A stretch of DNA of 16,955 nucleotides, taken from NCBI RefSeq assembly GCF_020217005.1, contig NZ_JAIWOI010000307.1:1-16955 (forward strand), read 5' to 3'. Below the pieces are notes generated by a model. The model saw only the letters and a program-made list of their open reading frames with translations, was not told the origin of the DNA and searched no databases. Source of the DNA: Rheinheimera sp. Lineage in GTDB: Bacteria; Pseudomonadota; Gammaproteobacteria; Enterobacterales; Alteromonadaceae. Numbering within the stretch: the first letter of the stretch is position 1; every line of letters starts with the position of its first letter. Below are positions 1-6,279 of this stretch, one piece after another. The position numbers and the translations under genes were made by a program.

Positions 1-220
1 TTCTCCTATGGTAGGTTCCTTCTACCGCGCCGCATCTCCAACGTCCAAAGCTTTTGTTGAAGTAGGCCAGAGCGTTAAAGTAGGTGATACTCTGTGTATT
101 ATCGAAGCGATGAAGATGATGAACCAAATCCAGTCTGACAAGGCCGGTGTGGTGACACAAATTCTGGTAGAAAACGGCGAGCCGGTTGAGTTTGACCAGC
201 CATTATTTGTGATCGAATAA
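1..220 (+). CDS. accB: Biotin carboxyl carrier protein of acetyl-CoA carboxylase, C-terminal part
   Basis: This is the biotinyl domain of the acetyl-CoA carboxylase carrier protein. It carries CO2 on biotin from AccC to the AccA/AccD transferase for malonyl-CoA synthesis in the cytoplasm. The open frame enters from the left edge (codons from base 2), so the ATG at 8 is internal: the preceding codons read Ser-Pro, and the normal family motif is (A/S)PMVGxFYR. The biotin-attachment motif EAMKMMN is present, with the target lysine at bases 113-115, and the protein ends in the usual VIE. accC starts 16 bp after the stop, the standard accBC operon. The N-terminus and promoter lie outside the window. 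Confidence 0.97.
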   Translation, partial: SPMVGSFYRAASPTSKAFVEVGQSVKVGDTLCIIEAMKMMNQIQSDKAGVVTQILVENGEPVEFDQPLFVIE

Positions 221-236
221 GTTAAAAGGCAGACTC

Positions 237-1580
237 ATGCTAGAAAAAGTACTGATCGCCAACCGGGGTGAAATTGCACTGCGTATTTTACGTGCGTGTA
301 AGGAACTCGGTATCAAAACGGTGGCTGTGCATTCCACAGTAGACCGCAATCTGAAACACGTGCTGCTGGCCGACGAGACCATTTGTATTGGTCCTGCGCC
401 GTCCCCACAAAGTTACTTAAATATTCCTGCGCTGATTGCAGCCGCTGAAGTGACCAATGCCCAGGCGATTCACCCTGGTTATGGTTTCTTAGCTGAACGT
501 GCTGACTTTGCGCAGCAAGTGGAAGAAAGTGGTCTGGTGTTTATCGGCCCACGTCCGGAGTCTATCCGTTTAATGGGTGACAAGGTTTCTGCCATCGAAG
601 CGATGAAAAAAGCCGGTGTACCTTGTGTACCGGGTTCTGACGGCGCAGTCGGCGATGACGACGAAGTCAACAAAGCCATAGCTAAGCGTATTGGTTACCC
701 GATTATCGTTAAAGCCGCTGGTGGTGGTGGTGGTCGTGGTATGCGTGTAGTGCGCAGTGAGGACGAATTAGTCTCCTCTATCGCAATGACCAAAAACGAA
801 GCGGGCGCGGCCTTTGGTAATGACATGGTGTACATGGAAAAATTCCTGGAAAACCCACGTCATATCGAAATTCAGGTGTTGGCGGACGGCCAGGGCAATG
901 CCATTCACTTAGGTGAACGTGACTGTTCTATGCAACGTCGCCACCAGAAAGTGGTAGAAGAAGCGCCAGCTCCGGGCATTACTCAGGAACTGCGTAACTT
1001 CATCGGCGGTCGTTGTGTGCAGGCTTGTATCGACCTGAACTACCGTGGTGCTGGTACTTTCGAATTCCTGTTTGAAGACGGCGAGTTTTATTTCATCGAA
1101 ATGAATACCCGTATTCAGGTAGAACACCCTGTGACAGAGATGATCACTGGTGTCGACTTAATTAAAGAACAGCTGCGCATCGCCTCTGGCATGCCACTGA
1201 GCATTAAGCAGTCTGACATTGTGATCCGTGGTCATGCCGTGGAATGCCGTATCAACGCTGAAGATGCCAAGACCTTTATTCCGTCACCAGGCACCATCAC
1301 CCGCTTCCACCCACCAGGTGGCAACGGTGTGCGTTGGGATTCGCATATTTACGCGGATTACACAGTGCCGCCTAACTACGATTCTATGGTCGGTAAGCTG
1401 ATCACTTACGGTGAAAACCGTGATATAGCGATAGCCCGTATGCGTAATGCATTAAGCGAACTGTTGGTCGGTGGCATCAAAACCAATATCGAACTGCACA
1501 AGCTGATTATGACAGACGAGAACTTCAATAAAGGTGGAACTAACATCCACTATCTTGAACATAAACTCGGTTTAAAATAA
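237..1580 (+). CDS. accC: Biotin carboxylase subunit of acetyl-CoA carboxylase
   Basis: AccC uses ATP and bicarbonate to carboxylate biotin on AccB, the first half of the acetyl-CoA carboxylase reaction. The 447 residues match the usual length. Visible are the N-terminal IANRGEIA motif, an ATP-grasp domain with K159 and the glycine-rich loop GGGGGRG (162-168), the [13 protein letters not shown] stretch with C230 and K238, and the metal/catalytic motif [11 protein letters not shown] (E288, N290, R292), with E276 upstream. These positions coincide with the known E. coli residues. The ATG at 237 has AAGG a few bases upstream and follows accB closely, so both are co-transcribed. A large palindrome (1595-1646) starts 14 bp after the stop. 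Confidence 0.98.
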   Translation: MLEKVLIANRGEIALRILRACKELGIKTVAVHSTVDRNLKHVLLADETICIGPAPSPQSYLNIPALIAAAEVTNAQAIHPGYGFLAERADFAQQVEESGLVFIGPRPESIRLMGDKVSAIEAMKKAGVPCVPGSDGAVGDDDEVNKAIAKRIGYPIIVKAAGGGGGRGMRVVRSEDELVSSIAMTKNEAGAAFGNDMVYMEKFLENPRHIEIQVLADGQGNAIHLGERDCSMQRRHQKVVEEAPAPGITQELRNFIGGRCVQACIDLNYRGAGTFEFLFEDGEFYFIEMNTRIQVEHPVTEMITGVDLIKEQLRIASGMPLSIKQSDIVIRGHAVECRINAEDAKTFIPSPGTITRFHPPGGNGVRWDSHIYADYTVPPNYDSMVGKLITYGENRDIAIARMRNALSELLVGGIKTNIELHKLIMTDENFNKGGTNIHYLEHKLGLK

Positions 1581-1594
1581 GCCTGAAAATGATA

Positions 1595-1668
1595 AAAATG
1601 GGGTCAGATCACATTATTTTTGGATAATGTGATCTGACCCCATTTTCATTTTGATCTGACCCCATTTT
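1595..1668. repeat. Palindromic repeat copy 1, with an extra half copy
   Basis: Perfect 23-bp inverted arms (1595-1617 and 1624-1646) enclose a 6-base centre. The shared arm is AAAATGGGGTCAGATCACAT followed by TA. A third, same-sense partial right arm (TGATCTGACCCCATTTT, 1652-1668) follows and runs into a longer T tract. RNA read rightward could fold into a strong hairpin, so the element could act as a terminator or mRNA stabiliser behind accC. Copies 2 and 3 are at 6746-6806 and 12682-12739. This looks like a dispersed REP/MITE-type element; that identity is inference. Confidence 0.85.
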
Positions 1669-1715
1669 TTTTTGCTACAATCCGCGCCAATTTCCAGAAA
1701 GTGAAGAGCAACGCC

Positions 1716-2600
1716 ATGCCATGGATCCAATTACGCGTAAACAGCACTGAAAAACAGGCCGAGCAGGTCAGCGATATGCTGATGAGCTGGGGCGCACAAG
1801 CTGTCAGTTTTGTCGACGCCAAAGACACCCCGATTTACGAACCTATGCCGGGTGAAGTCTTGTATTGGGAAAATACTGTGGTGGTGGGTCTGTTTGATGC
1901 TGAACATAAAATGGACAAAGTAGTTCGCCAGTTAGAAAAAGCCGCCATTTTTAAAAATGGCGTGCAATACAAACTGGAACAACTGGAAGACAAAGACTGG
2001 GAAAGAGAATGGATGGATAACTTCCACCCTATTCGTTTTGGCCAAAGATTATGGGTCTGCCCAAGCTGGCGCGACATTCCGGATCCTACTGCCGTCAATG
2101 TGATGCTCGACCCTGGCTTGGCTTTTGGTACCGGCACTCACCCAACTACAGCGCTTTGTATGGAATGGCTGGATGCGCAGGAACTGTCGCAGAGTTTAGT
2201 GGTCGATTTTGGCTGTGGCTCAGGCATTTTAGGTATTGCAGCATTAAAGCTGGGTGCTAAGCGTGTGGTGGGTATCGATATTGACCCTCAAGCTATTGAA
2301 TCCAGTCTGGCCAATGCCACCCGTAACGGTGTAGAGCAACAAATTGAGCTGTATTTGCCGAAGGATCAACCTGCTTCATTACACGCCGATGTAGTGGTGG
2401 CCAATATTCTGGCAGGCCCACTGGCGGAGTTAAGTGGCATTATCAGCGCTTATGTACGGCCCGGTGGTTTGCTGGCATTGTCAGGTATTCTGGAAAGTCA
2501 GGCTCAGTCGGTAATCGATGCTTATTCAGCAGAATTTGAGTTTGACCCCGTGGCGGTTAAAGAAGAATGGGTGCGCTTAACGGCGCGTAAGAAGGTTTAA
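1716..2600 (+). CDS. prmA: Ribosomal protein L11 methyltransferase
   Basis: PrmA uses S-adenosylmethionine to trimethylate amino groups of ribosomal protein L11. The N-terminus MPWIQLRVN matches the family start, so I use the ATG at 1716 rather than the in-frame GTG at 1701; this gives 294 residues, the normal length. The N-terminal substrate-recognition domain is followed by [12 protein letters not shown] (134-145), the SAM-binding loop [11 protein letters not shown] (163-173), an acidic strand end (GIDID, 186-190) and the VANILAGPL motif (228-236). It lies downstream of accC across the palindrome, as in related genomes. The expected downstream dusB-fis pair is absent here. Confidence 0.96.
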   Translation: MPWIQLRVNSTEKQAEQVSDMLMSWGAQAVSFVDAKDTPIYEPMPGEVLYWENTVVVGLFDAEHKMDKVVRQLEKAAIFKNGVQYKLEQLEDKDWEREWMDNFHPIRFGQRLWVCPSWRDIPDPTAVNVMLDPGLAFGTGTHPTTALCMEWLDAQELSQSLVVDFGCGSGILGIAALKLGAKRVVGIDIDPQAIESSLANATRNGVEQQIELYLPKDQPASLHADVVVANILAGPLAELSGIISAYVRPGGLLALSGILESQAQSVIDAYSAEFEFDPVAVKEEWVRLTARKKV

Positions 2601-2680
2601 TATCTTATCTATCGGCTAAGTAGTTGGAGTTGCACAGCGGCGCAGTTAACAAAGCTGCGGCTTCGATTACGACTGTTATA

Positions 2681-2703
2681 CAGGCGACCTGCCCGGTCGC
2701 CTG
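2681..2703. repeat. GC-rich inverted repeat between convergent prmA and pspC-like gene
   Basis: Nine-base perfect arms (CAGGCGACC at 2681-2689, GGTCGCCTG at 2695-2703) enclose a 5-base loop. It lies between the convergent ends of prmA and the small pspC-like gene, where a shared terminator would be expected. No clear T tract follows on either strand, so intrinsic termination is uncertain. The rest of 2601-2720 shows no gene. Confidence 0.5.
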
Positions 2704-2720
2704 TCCTCGAAGACTTCATA

Positions 2721-2927
2721 TCAGTACACCCAACGTTCTGGCAGTATTAAAGCCGCAGCTATATAAGCAACCAGCACCGCTACTGGGAAATATAACGCCA
2801 TCACCACCACTAAAGCACGGATAACCCAAATCGGCTGATCGTAATAGGCGGCAAAACCTGCACATACACCAGAAATTTTGCGTTTCGCCTTGTTTACAAA
2901 CCAGGCACTTTTATCATTGTTCCGCAT
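2721..2927 (-). CDS. Small PspC-domain membrane protein
   Basis: A 68-residue protein that is essentially one PspC domain: a basic N-terminal segment with the family signature KRKISGVCAGFAAYYD, then a hydrophobic membrane segment (about residues 34-60: IRALVVVMAL through AALIL), ending PERWVY. PspC proteins sit in the inner membrane and signal or relieve envelope damage in the phage-shock response; this one lacks the long C-terminal region of classical PspC. The ATG at 2927 is preferred because GGGGAG (2935-2940) is 7 bases upstream; an in-frame TTG at 2942 lacks this support. It starts 4 bp after the stop of the 31-codon gene, so translation is probably coupled, and it is the last gene of a sigma-54-type unit. 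Family certain, role inferred. Confidence 0.88.
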   Translation of the reverse strand: MRNNDKSAWFVNKAKRKISGVCAGFAAYYDQPIWVIRALVVVMALYFPVAVLVAYIAAALILPERWVY

Positions 2928-2931
2928 CACA

Positions 2932-3027
2932 TCACTCCCCAACTCTATTAATTACCGCTTTATCCAGCATCCACATCAAACCCGCTAAAGCCCAGACCAC
3001 CACAATGTTAATCACAATGAGCGACAT
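2932..3027 (-). CDS. 31-residue single-span membrane peptide upstream of the PspC-domain gene
   Basis: A short frame, ATG at 3027 and TGA at 2932-2934, encodes a peptide starting MSLIVINIVVVWALAGLMWM and ending in a charged tail (LDKAVINRVGE). The first 20 residues are almost wholly hydrophobic, so one membrane span is expected. A good ribosome site (AGGAGAAGG on the minus strand, just right of 3027) precedes the ATG. The stop overlaps the ribosome site of the pspC-like gene, the pattern of translational coupling. Its position resembles pspB before pspC, but the peptide is far shorter than PspB and I do not recognise it. Coding status rests on context, ribosome site and hydrophobicity. Confidence 0.68.
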   Translation of the reverse strand: MSLIVINIVVVWALAGLMWMLDKAVINRVGE

Positions 3028-3057
3028 GTCCTTCTCCTCTATATTTAGCGGCGCCCT

Positions 3058-3132
3058 TTAGATCTCGTCGGCAGCCCAGCTACCTACAATGCCAAACCAC
3101 GCTAAAACAACCATCAGTGCTACCATTTCCAT
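3058..3132 (-). CDS. Tandem membrane micropeptide, copy 1 (promoter-distal, most diverged)
   Basis: This 24-codon gene encodes a peptide with pattern ME-M-VALMVVLAWFGIVGSWA-ADEI: a short acidic start, a hydrophobic span (about residues 3-21) with two tryptophans (W12, W19) and small residues G14/G17, and an acidic D-E-I end. TGAGGAAAG precedes the ATG at 3132. It differs from copy 2 at 10 of 75 bases, yet only residues 3 (M/I) and 21 (A/V) change; seven other codons change synonymously. That is direct evidence of selection on the protein. It is the last of three copies and lies 30 bp before the 31-codon gene. Function unknown; a small inner-membrane stress peptide is the likeliest reading. 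Confidence 0.82.
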   Translation of the reverse strand: MEMVALMVVLAWFGIVGSWAADEI

Positions 3133-3195
3133 TTTAACTTTCCTCAGTTTTATTTCGGTTTTAAATACTTACTATTATTTATCTGTGCTTAGCCG

Positions 3196-3270
3196 TTAGA
3201 TTTCGTCTACAGCCCAGCTGCCAACAATACCGAACCAAGCTAATACAACCATCAGTGCTACTATTTCCAT
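3196..3270 (-). CDS. Tandem membrane micropeptide, copy 2
   Basis: The middle copy of the 24-residue peptide begins MEIVALMVV and ends VDEI, with the same W12, G14, G17 and W19. Its ribosome site TGAGGAAAG lies at the same distance as in copy 1. It differs from copy 3 at only two of 75 bases (V4A, plus a synonymous glycine change). The 63-bp spacer behind it (3133-3195) is nearly identical to the one between copies 2 and 3 (3271-3333), so the duplication unit included the spacer and ribosome site. The frame has too few codons for routine gene callers. Function unknown. Confidence 0.82.
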   Translation of the reverse strand: MEIVALMVVLAWFGIVGSWAVDEI

Positions 3271-3333
3271 TTTGACTTTCCTCAGTTTTCTTTAGGTTTT
3301 AAATACTTACTATTATTTATCTGTGCTTAGCCG

Positions 3334-3408
3334 TTAGATTTCGTCTACAGCCCAGCTGCCAACAATGCCGAACCAAGCTAATACAACCATCAGTGCTGCT
3401 ATTTCCAT
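3334..3408 (-). CDS. Tandem membrane micropeptide, copy 3 (promoter-proximal)
   Basis: The first copy to be transcribed: ATG at 3408, stop TAA at 3334-3336, 24 residues beginning MEIAALMVV and ending VDEI, with the same hydrophobic span and tryptophan pair. Its ribosome site GGGAGAG differs from that of copies 1 and 2 because the duplicated unit ends at this point, which marks this copy as the one next to the original leader. The predicted start of the sigma-54 transcript is about 57 bases upstream. A single inner-membrane span with an acidic C-terminus is expected. I do not recognise the family. Confidence 0.82.
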   Translation of the reverse strand: MEIAALMVVLAWFGIVGSWAVDEI

Positions 3409-3475
3409 TTTGACTCTCCCAAGTATTTGTTAGTGGTTAAATTCATCATCAGCTTCTCTGTTGATATCTATACAT

Positions 3476-3491
3476 TGCAGCTGTTATGCCA
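3476..3491 (-). promoter_or_regulatory. Sigma-54 (-24/-12) promoter of the micropeptide/PspC unit
   Basis: On the minus strand 3491-3476 reads TGGCATAACAGCTGCA, matching the RpoN consensus TGGCAYRNNNNTTGCW at every defined position but one (C for the first T of TTGC). The essential GG and GC are exactly 10 bases apart. The predicted transcription start near 3465 leaves a leader of about 57 bases before the first micropeptide. Phage-shock operons are classically sigma-54/PspF driven, which fits the downstream pspC-like gene. The activator's binding site was not identified. Confidence 0.72.
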
Positions 3492-3750
3492 ACTTAAAAA
3501 TAAATTATAAATATATGTTTTTTATGATTATTTTTAAGAAAAACCAAAATATCTCGATAGCTCAAATTTCATCCAAAACACAAAAATAGTATTTTTAACC
3601 ACTTTTTAGTTGATTTAAAAACGTACAATTGTGGCTAAATTCAGGCGCGTAAATGCCGCAGGATGGCGCTAAAGAAGAGTCTGAATAGTGGCAGAAATAA
3701 AGGGGGCGACAGGAGCAAACAGGACAACGGAAAAGGATTTAAAAAAACAA
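3492..3750. other. Non-coding region upstream of the sigma-54 promoter
   Basis: I see no convincing gene in this stretch. The part next to the promoter (about 3492-3630) is strongly AT-rich with runs of A and T, the composition expected where IHF bends DNA and an enhancer-binding protein acts upstream of an RpoN promoter. I found no perfect IHF consensus here. The part from about 3640 to 3740 is purine-rich on the + strand and unexplained. Confidence 0.5.
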
Positions 3751-3776
3751 AACCCGGTACGACTTAAGACCGGGTT
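3751..3776 (-). terminator. Rho-independent terminator of the 88-aa gene unit
   Basis: Arms AACCCGGT (3751-3758) and ACCGGGTT (3769-3776) enclose a 10-base loop. Read on the minus strand the stem is followed by a U-rich run (complement of 3741-3750, seven A's). It ends transcripts coming from the 88-aa gene at 3892-4158, and the stop codon of the 41-codon frame lies in its loop. Confidence 0.8.
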
Positions 3777-3889
3777 GAGGTAGGAATATCAAAGGGGGGT
3801 AATAACCAATGCCAGATCACGGACACTAAGCCAACACTAACAACGGGCAATAAAAACAGCCCCAACAACCCTAATGTTAAGCTCAGCAT
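3764..3889 (-). CDS. Possible 41-residue hydrophobic peptide, coupled to the 88-aa gene
   Basis: ATG at 3889 begins two bases after the stop of the 88-aa gene; the peptide starts MLSLTLGLLGLFLLPVVSVG and runs to a stop at 3764-3766. Residues 2-30 are strongly hydrophobic with two tryptophans (W26, W28), followed by PPFDIPTSTRS. AAGGTGG, inside the last codons of the upstream gene, can serve as the ribosome site, so translation would be coupled. The stop lies in the terminator loop, so the frame exactly fills the space between gene and terminator. No homologue is recognised. This is a plausible small membrane protein, not a proven one. Confidence 0.5.
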   Translation of the reverse strand: MLSLTLGLLGLFLLPVVSVGLVSVIWHWLLPPFDIPTSTRS

Positions 3890-3891
3890 CC

Positions 3892-4158
3892 TTAATCCAC
3901 CTTAGCAACCGCAATCACCGTCTCTTTTTCAGTTTCAGTGTCGCTTACCAGGCTAGTTGCCAGTTCAGCCAAAGCTTTTTGACTTTGTTGCACTATGGCA
4001 ATTTTTAACTCAGCCATTTGCTGATTCATCAATTCAGCGGCAAAAGTGCTGACAGCTTGTGCATTGACTGAAGGCAGGTTCAGCTCGTTGGCTTGTACGG
4101 ATGGAGTAGCAGCAAAAGCTGTACTGCTAACAAAAACTAAAGCGGCAAGTGTTTTCAT
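3892..4158 (-). CDS. Small exported protein of unknown function
   Basis: This 88-residue protein has a clear signal peptide: MKTLAALVFVSSTAFA, with a likely signal peptidase I cut after AFA (residue 16). The mature part of about 72 residues is rich in Ala, Gln, Glu and Leu, with a probable amphipathic helix (about 33-67, containing MNQQMAELKIAIVQQSQKAL), and ends in a Thr/Glu-rich tail. There are no cysteines or metal motifs. AAAGGAG stands 8 bases before the ATG at 4158. A sigma-54-like promoter lies at 4201-4216 and a terminator at 3751-3776, so it forms a short unit of its own. It is probably periplasmic. I do not recognise a family. Confidence 0.78.
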   Translation of the reverse strand: MKTLAALVFVSSTAFAATPSVQANELNLPSVNAQAVSTFAAELMNQQMAELKIAIVQQSQKALAELATSLVSDTETEKETVIAVAKVD

Positions 4159-4200
4159 GGTCGTGCTCCTTTAATGAGTAGTGAAGTTCACTAAATCTAT

Positions 4201-4216
4201 TTCAAGGTGCGTGCCA
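4201..4216 (-). promoter_or_regulatory. Sigma-54-like promoter of the exported-protein gene
   Basis: The minus strand reads TGGCACGCACCTTGAA. This matches TGGCAYRNNNNTTGCW throughout except A for the C of the -12 GC, which is normally a conserved base. The -24 block is perfect. A start near 4190 would leave a leader of about 32 bases before the ATG at 4158. With a similar site 725 bp away and an IHF consensus just upstream, a real RpoN promoter is likely but weaker on sequence than the first. Confidence 0.6.
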
Positions 4217-4232
4217 TACTGAAAATAATTTT

Positions 4233-4245
4233 CAAGTCACTGATT
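4233..4245 (-). promoter_or_regulatory. IHF-consensus site upstream of the sigma-54-like promoter
   Basis: The minus strand reads AATCAGTGACTTG, fitting the IHF consensus WATCARNNNNTTR at all defined positions. It lies roughly 43-55 bp upstream of the predicted start, where IHF bends DNA in RpoN promoters such as psp. The consensus is short, so chance is possible. Confidence 0.45.
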
Positions 4246-4304
4246 TAAATTGATTTATTATGAAATTGGTGGCTCAACCTAAAATTCTAATAAATCGGAA
4301 AAAC

Positions 4305-4333
4305 AAAAAAGTGGTGAAATTCACCACTTTTTT
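4305..4333 (-). terminator. Rho-independent terminator of dusA
   Basis: A palindrome with 14-base arms (AAAAAAGTGGTGAA at 4305-4318, its complement at 4320-4333) lies 20 bp beyond the dusA stop. The stem core GTGGTGAA/TTCACCAC is followed on the minus strand by a run of U's. The same structure could stop transcription in both directions. Confidence 0.85.
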
Positions 4334-4353
4334 GAAGTTTGGTAAGCCGATAA

Positions 4354-5355
4354 TTAAAGCTGAGGCACTTTTTTCAGCGCATCCAGCATCACCTGTGGAC
4401 CACTACTTGGCAGATGACCTATTTCGCTTAAATGCCTGCGCCACAGACGGGCGCCAGGTACCCCCTGGAACAGACCAAGCATATGCCGTGCTATATGCCA
4501 GAAGCGTGCTCCTTGCGCCATTTGACGCTCGATATAAGGTAACATCAACTCCACCACCTGATGTGGTGTGGGCACAGTGCGTGGATTGTTATAAATAGCG
4601 GCATCAATTTGTGCCAACATCAAAGGGTTCGCATAGGCTTCACGTCCAACCATAACCCCATCCACGTGCTGCAAATGCGCTAAACAATCTGCCAGCGTTT
4701 TAACACCTCCATTAATAGAGATATCTAAATGCGGGAAATCCTTTTTCAACTGATACACCCGTTCGTAATCCAGTGGCGGAATTTCACGGTTTTCCTTCGG
4801 ACTTAACCCACTTAACCAGGCTTTACGGGCGTGTACGATAAACTGCTTACAGCCTGACTCGGCTATAGTGCCAACAAAGTCGACTAAAAACTGATAGCTG
4901 TCCTGATCATCAATCCCAATACGGCTTTTTACTGTAACGGGAATATCCACCACTGCACGCATCTCGTTGATACAAGCAGCGACCAACTCAGGTTTGGCCA
5001 TCAGGCAAGCACCGAACATACCGTTTTGCACTCTGTCTGAAGGACAGCCTACGTTAATATTAATAGCATCGTAACCCCGTTCCTGACAAAGCTTAGCGCT
5101 GTGCGCCATATCTTTAGGATCAGAACCACCCAGCTGCACGACCACAGGGTGTTCTTCTTCATTGAATGCCAGGTAATCACCCTGTCCATAAATGATGGCA
5201 CCTGTGGTAACCATCTCAGTGTAAAGCACCGCATGTTCCGACAATAATCGATGAAAATAGCGACAATGCTTGTCCGTCCAATCCAGCATAGGAGCAATGG
5301 AGAAACGGTGATCGATAATCACAGGCTTTGAAGGTGAAGTAGTCGAACTAGTCAT
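4354..5355 (-). CDS. dusA: tRNA-dihydrouridine synthase A
   Basis: DusA is an FMN/NADPH enzyme that reduces uridines 20/20a in the D-loop of tRNAs. The TIM-barrel begins [18 protein letters not shown]. It carries the catalytic cysteine in [13 protein letters not shown] (C104 from the chosen start), [12 protein letters not shown], the [16 protein letters not shown] signature, SINGGVKTL and [12 protein letters not shown] for flavin binding, and the [17 protein letters not shown] region near the C-terminus. With the ATG at 5355 it has 333 residues, close to E. coli DusA. An upstream in-frame ATG at 5433 would add 26 residues that do not look like the family. The ribosome site is weak at either start. 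It is transcribed alone and divergent from zur. Confidence 0.95.
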   Translation of the reverse strand: MTSSTTSPSKPVIIDHRFSIAPMLDWTDKHCRYFHRLLSEHAVLYTEMVTTGAIIYGQGDYLAFNEEEHPVVVQLGGSDPKDMAHSAKLCQERGYDAININVGCPSDRVQNGMFGACLMAKPELVAACINEMRAVVDIPVTVKSRIGIDDQDSYQFLVDFVGTIAESGCKQFIVHARKAWLSGLSPKENREIPPLDYERVYQLKKDFPHLDISINGGVKTLADCLAHLQHVDGVMVGREAYANPLMLAQIDAAIYNNPRTVPTPHQVVELMLPYIERQMAQGARFWHIARHMLGLFQGVPGARLWRRHLSEIGHLPSSGPQVMLDALKKVPQL

Positions 5356-5651
5356 ATAACGGCTGCCATCAGTTGATCTGTTACTTTTCGTCGCCCTGAG
5401 ACCAGGGTGTTGAAAAATCGCGCGAGTATACACCAGAACAGCAGATTTTTCTGCGTAGAACCTTTGAAAAACGCTACAGATTGCTTGCTAAGCACTGGCT
5501 TAGTGCGTTGTGCAGTAAGTTAAAGCTATAGCTACTATCATCTGGCACTGCAGCTCACTTTAAGATTGCGCATTGAAATAGCTCAAGCGGGGCTGGAGTG
5601 GGCAAACTTATGTGATAAACTGCCGTTATTGCCATGGGAATGAGCTGAGTT
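5356..5651. other. Divergent intergenic region dusA/zur
   Basis: This 296-bp stretch must hold both dusA and zur promoters. I see a small inverted repeat (CTAAGC at 5488-5493, GCTTAG at 5498-5503) but no gene and no confident -35/-10 pair. No clear Zur box was found. Confidence 0.4.
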
Positions 5652-6092
5652 ATGTCGATTGAATCTTTGGTCACCAGAGCCCGTCATATTTGCGATGTGA
5701 ACGGTGCACGCTTTACCACTATCCGTGAAAAGGTGTTCCGTTTACTGGCTGGCACACACGGCGGCATTGGCGCTTACGAATTGCTGGAGCAACTCAAAGC
5801 AAGTGAACCTGCGGCTAAACCAGCCACAATTTACCGTGCCTTGGACTTTTTGACCGAGCAAGGTTTTATTCATAAAATTGAATCCAGTAATGCTTTTTTG
5901 CTGTGTCATCACTTTGAACAACATCATCCGGCGCAGTTATTGATTTGCGATCAATGTGGCCATGTGGACGAATTACACTCGTCCCCATTACAGCAAGAAT
6001 TTGTAAAATTAGCCTCAGAAAAAGGCTTTTTAATTCAAAGACAAACTGTGGAAGCTCATGGAAGTTGTCAAAGCTGTCTGAAAAAAGCGTGA
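5652..6092 (+). CDS. zur: Zinc uptake regulator, Fur family
   Basis: Zur is a zinc-sensing dimeric repressor of zinc uptake genes. The 146-residue protein has an N-terminal winged helix (FTTIREKVFRLL, then KPATIYRALDFLTEQGFIHKIES with the family-typical recognition segment) and a C-terminal metal/dimer domain. Cysteine pairs C99/C102 (ICDQC) and C139/C142 (CQSC) form the structural zinc site, and FLLCHHFEQHH (from 82) with EAHGSC (134-139) supplies sensor-site ligands (C85 and histidines). The YRALDFL...VEAHG arrangement matches Zur rather than Fur. It is shorter than E. coli Zur because the His-rich tail is missing. No znuABC genes are adjacent. Confidence 0.93.
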   Translation: MSIESLVTRARHICDVNGARFTTIREKVFRLLAGTHGGIGAYELLEQLKASEPAAKPATIYRALDFLTEQGFIHKIESSNAFLLCHHFEQHHPAQLLICDQCGHVDELHSSPLQQEFVKLASEKGFLIQRQTVEAHGSCQSCLKKA

Positions 6093-6279
6093 AATGGCTG
6101 AATCCGCTTGACGCATTCGGGTCTGACTGGCTATTTTAGTGAGCATAATTGAACAAAATTGCAAAAAAATTGGAAAAATTCATACCAAAACAATAAGCTA
6201 GACTTGTGTTATACGTCATAGCCACCTAACCTTGAAGTTGGCAATGCAATCAGGTCCAGACTCTGAACAGGCTAATTAA

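Larger units (their letters stand above)
3058..3408. repeat. Tandem repeat of 138-bp units, about 2.5 copies, each carrying a micropeptide gene
   Basis: Stops of the three small genes lie at 3058, 3196 and 3334, an exact 138-bp period. Each unit is 75 bp of coding sequence plus 63 bp of spacer with a ribosome site. The two spacers (3133-3195, 3271-3333) differ at only a few bases. The right end falls at the promoter-proximal gene, whose upstream sequence is unrelated. This is a gene-dosage style tandem duplication. Confidence 0.9.

Noticed and set aside
2624..2824. A 66-codon + strand frame after prmA
   Set aside because: It overlaps the pspC-like gene on the other strand and the GC-rich inverted repeat; composition is not protein-like.
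4260..4598. A 112-codon + strand frame starting next to the dusA terminator
   Set aside because: Most of it is antisense to the conserved 3' end of dusA, it runs through the terminator palindrome and shows no family features.
5356..5433. N-terminal extension of dusA to an ATG at 5433
   Set aside because: The 26 added residues are not family-like, and the normal length is reached from 5355.
6093..6279. A promoter for cheX in the AT-rich stretch after zur
   Set aside because: Several T/A-rich hexamers are present, but no -35/-10 pair with proper spacing stood out enough to report.
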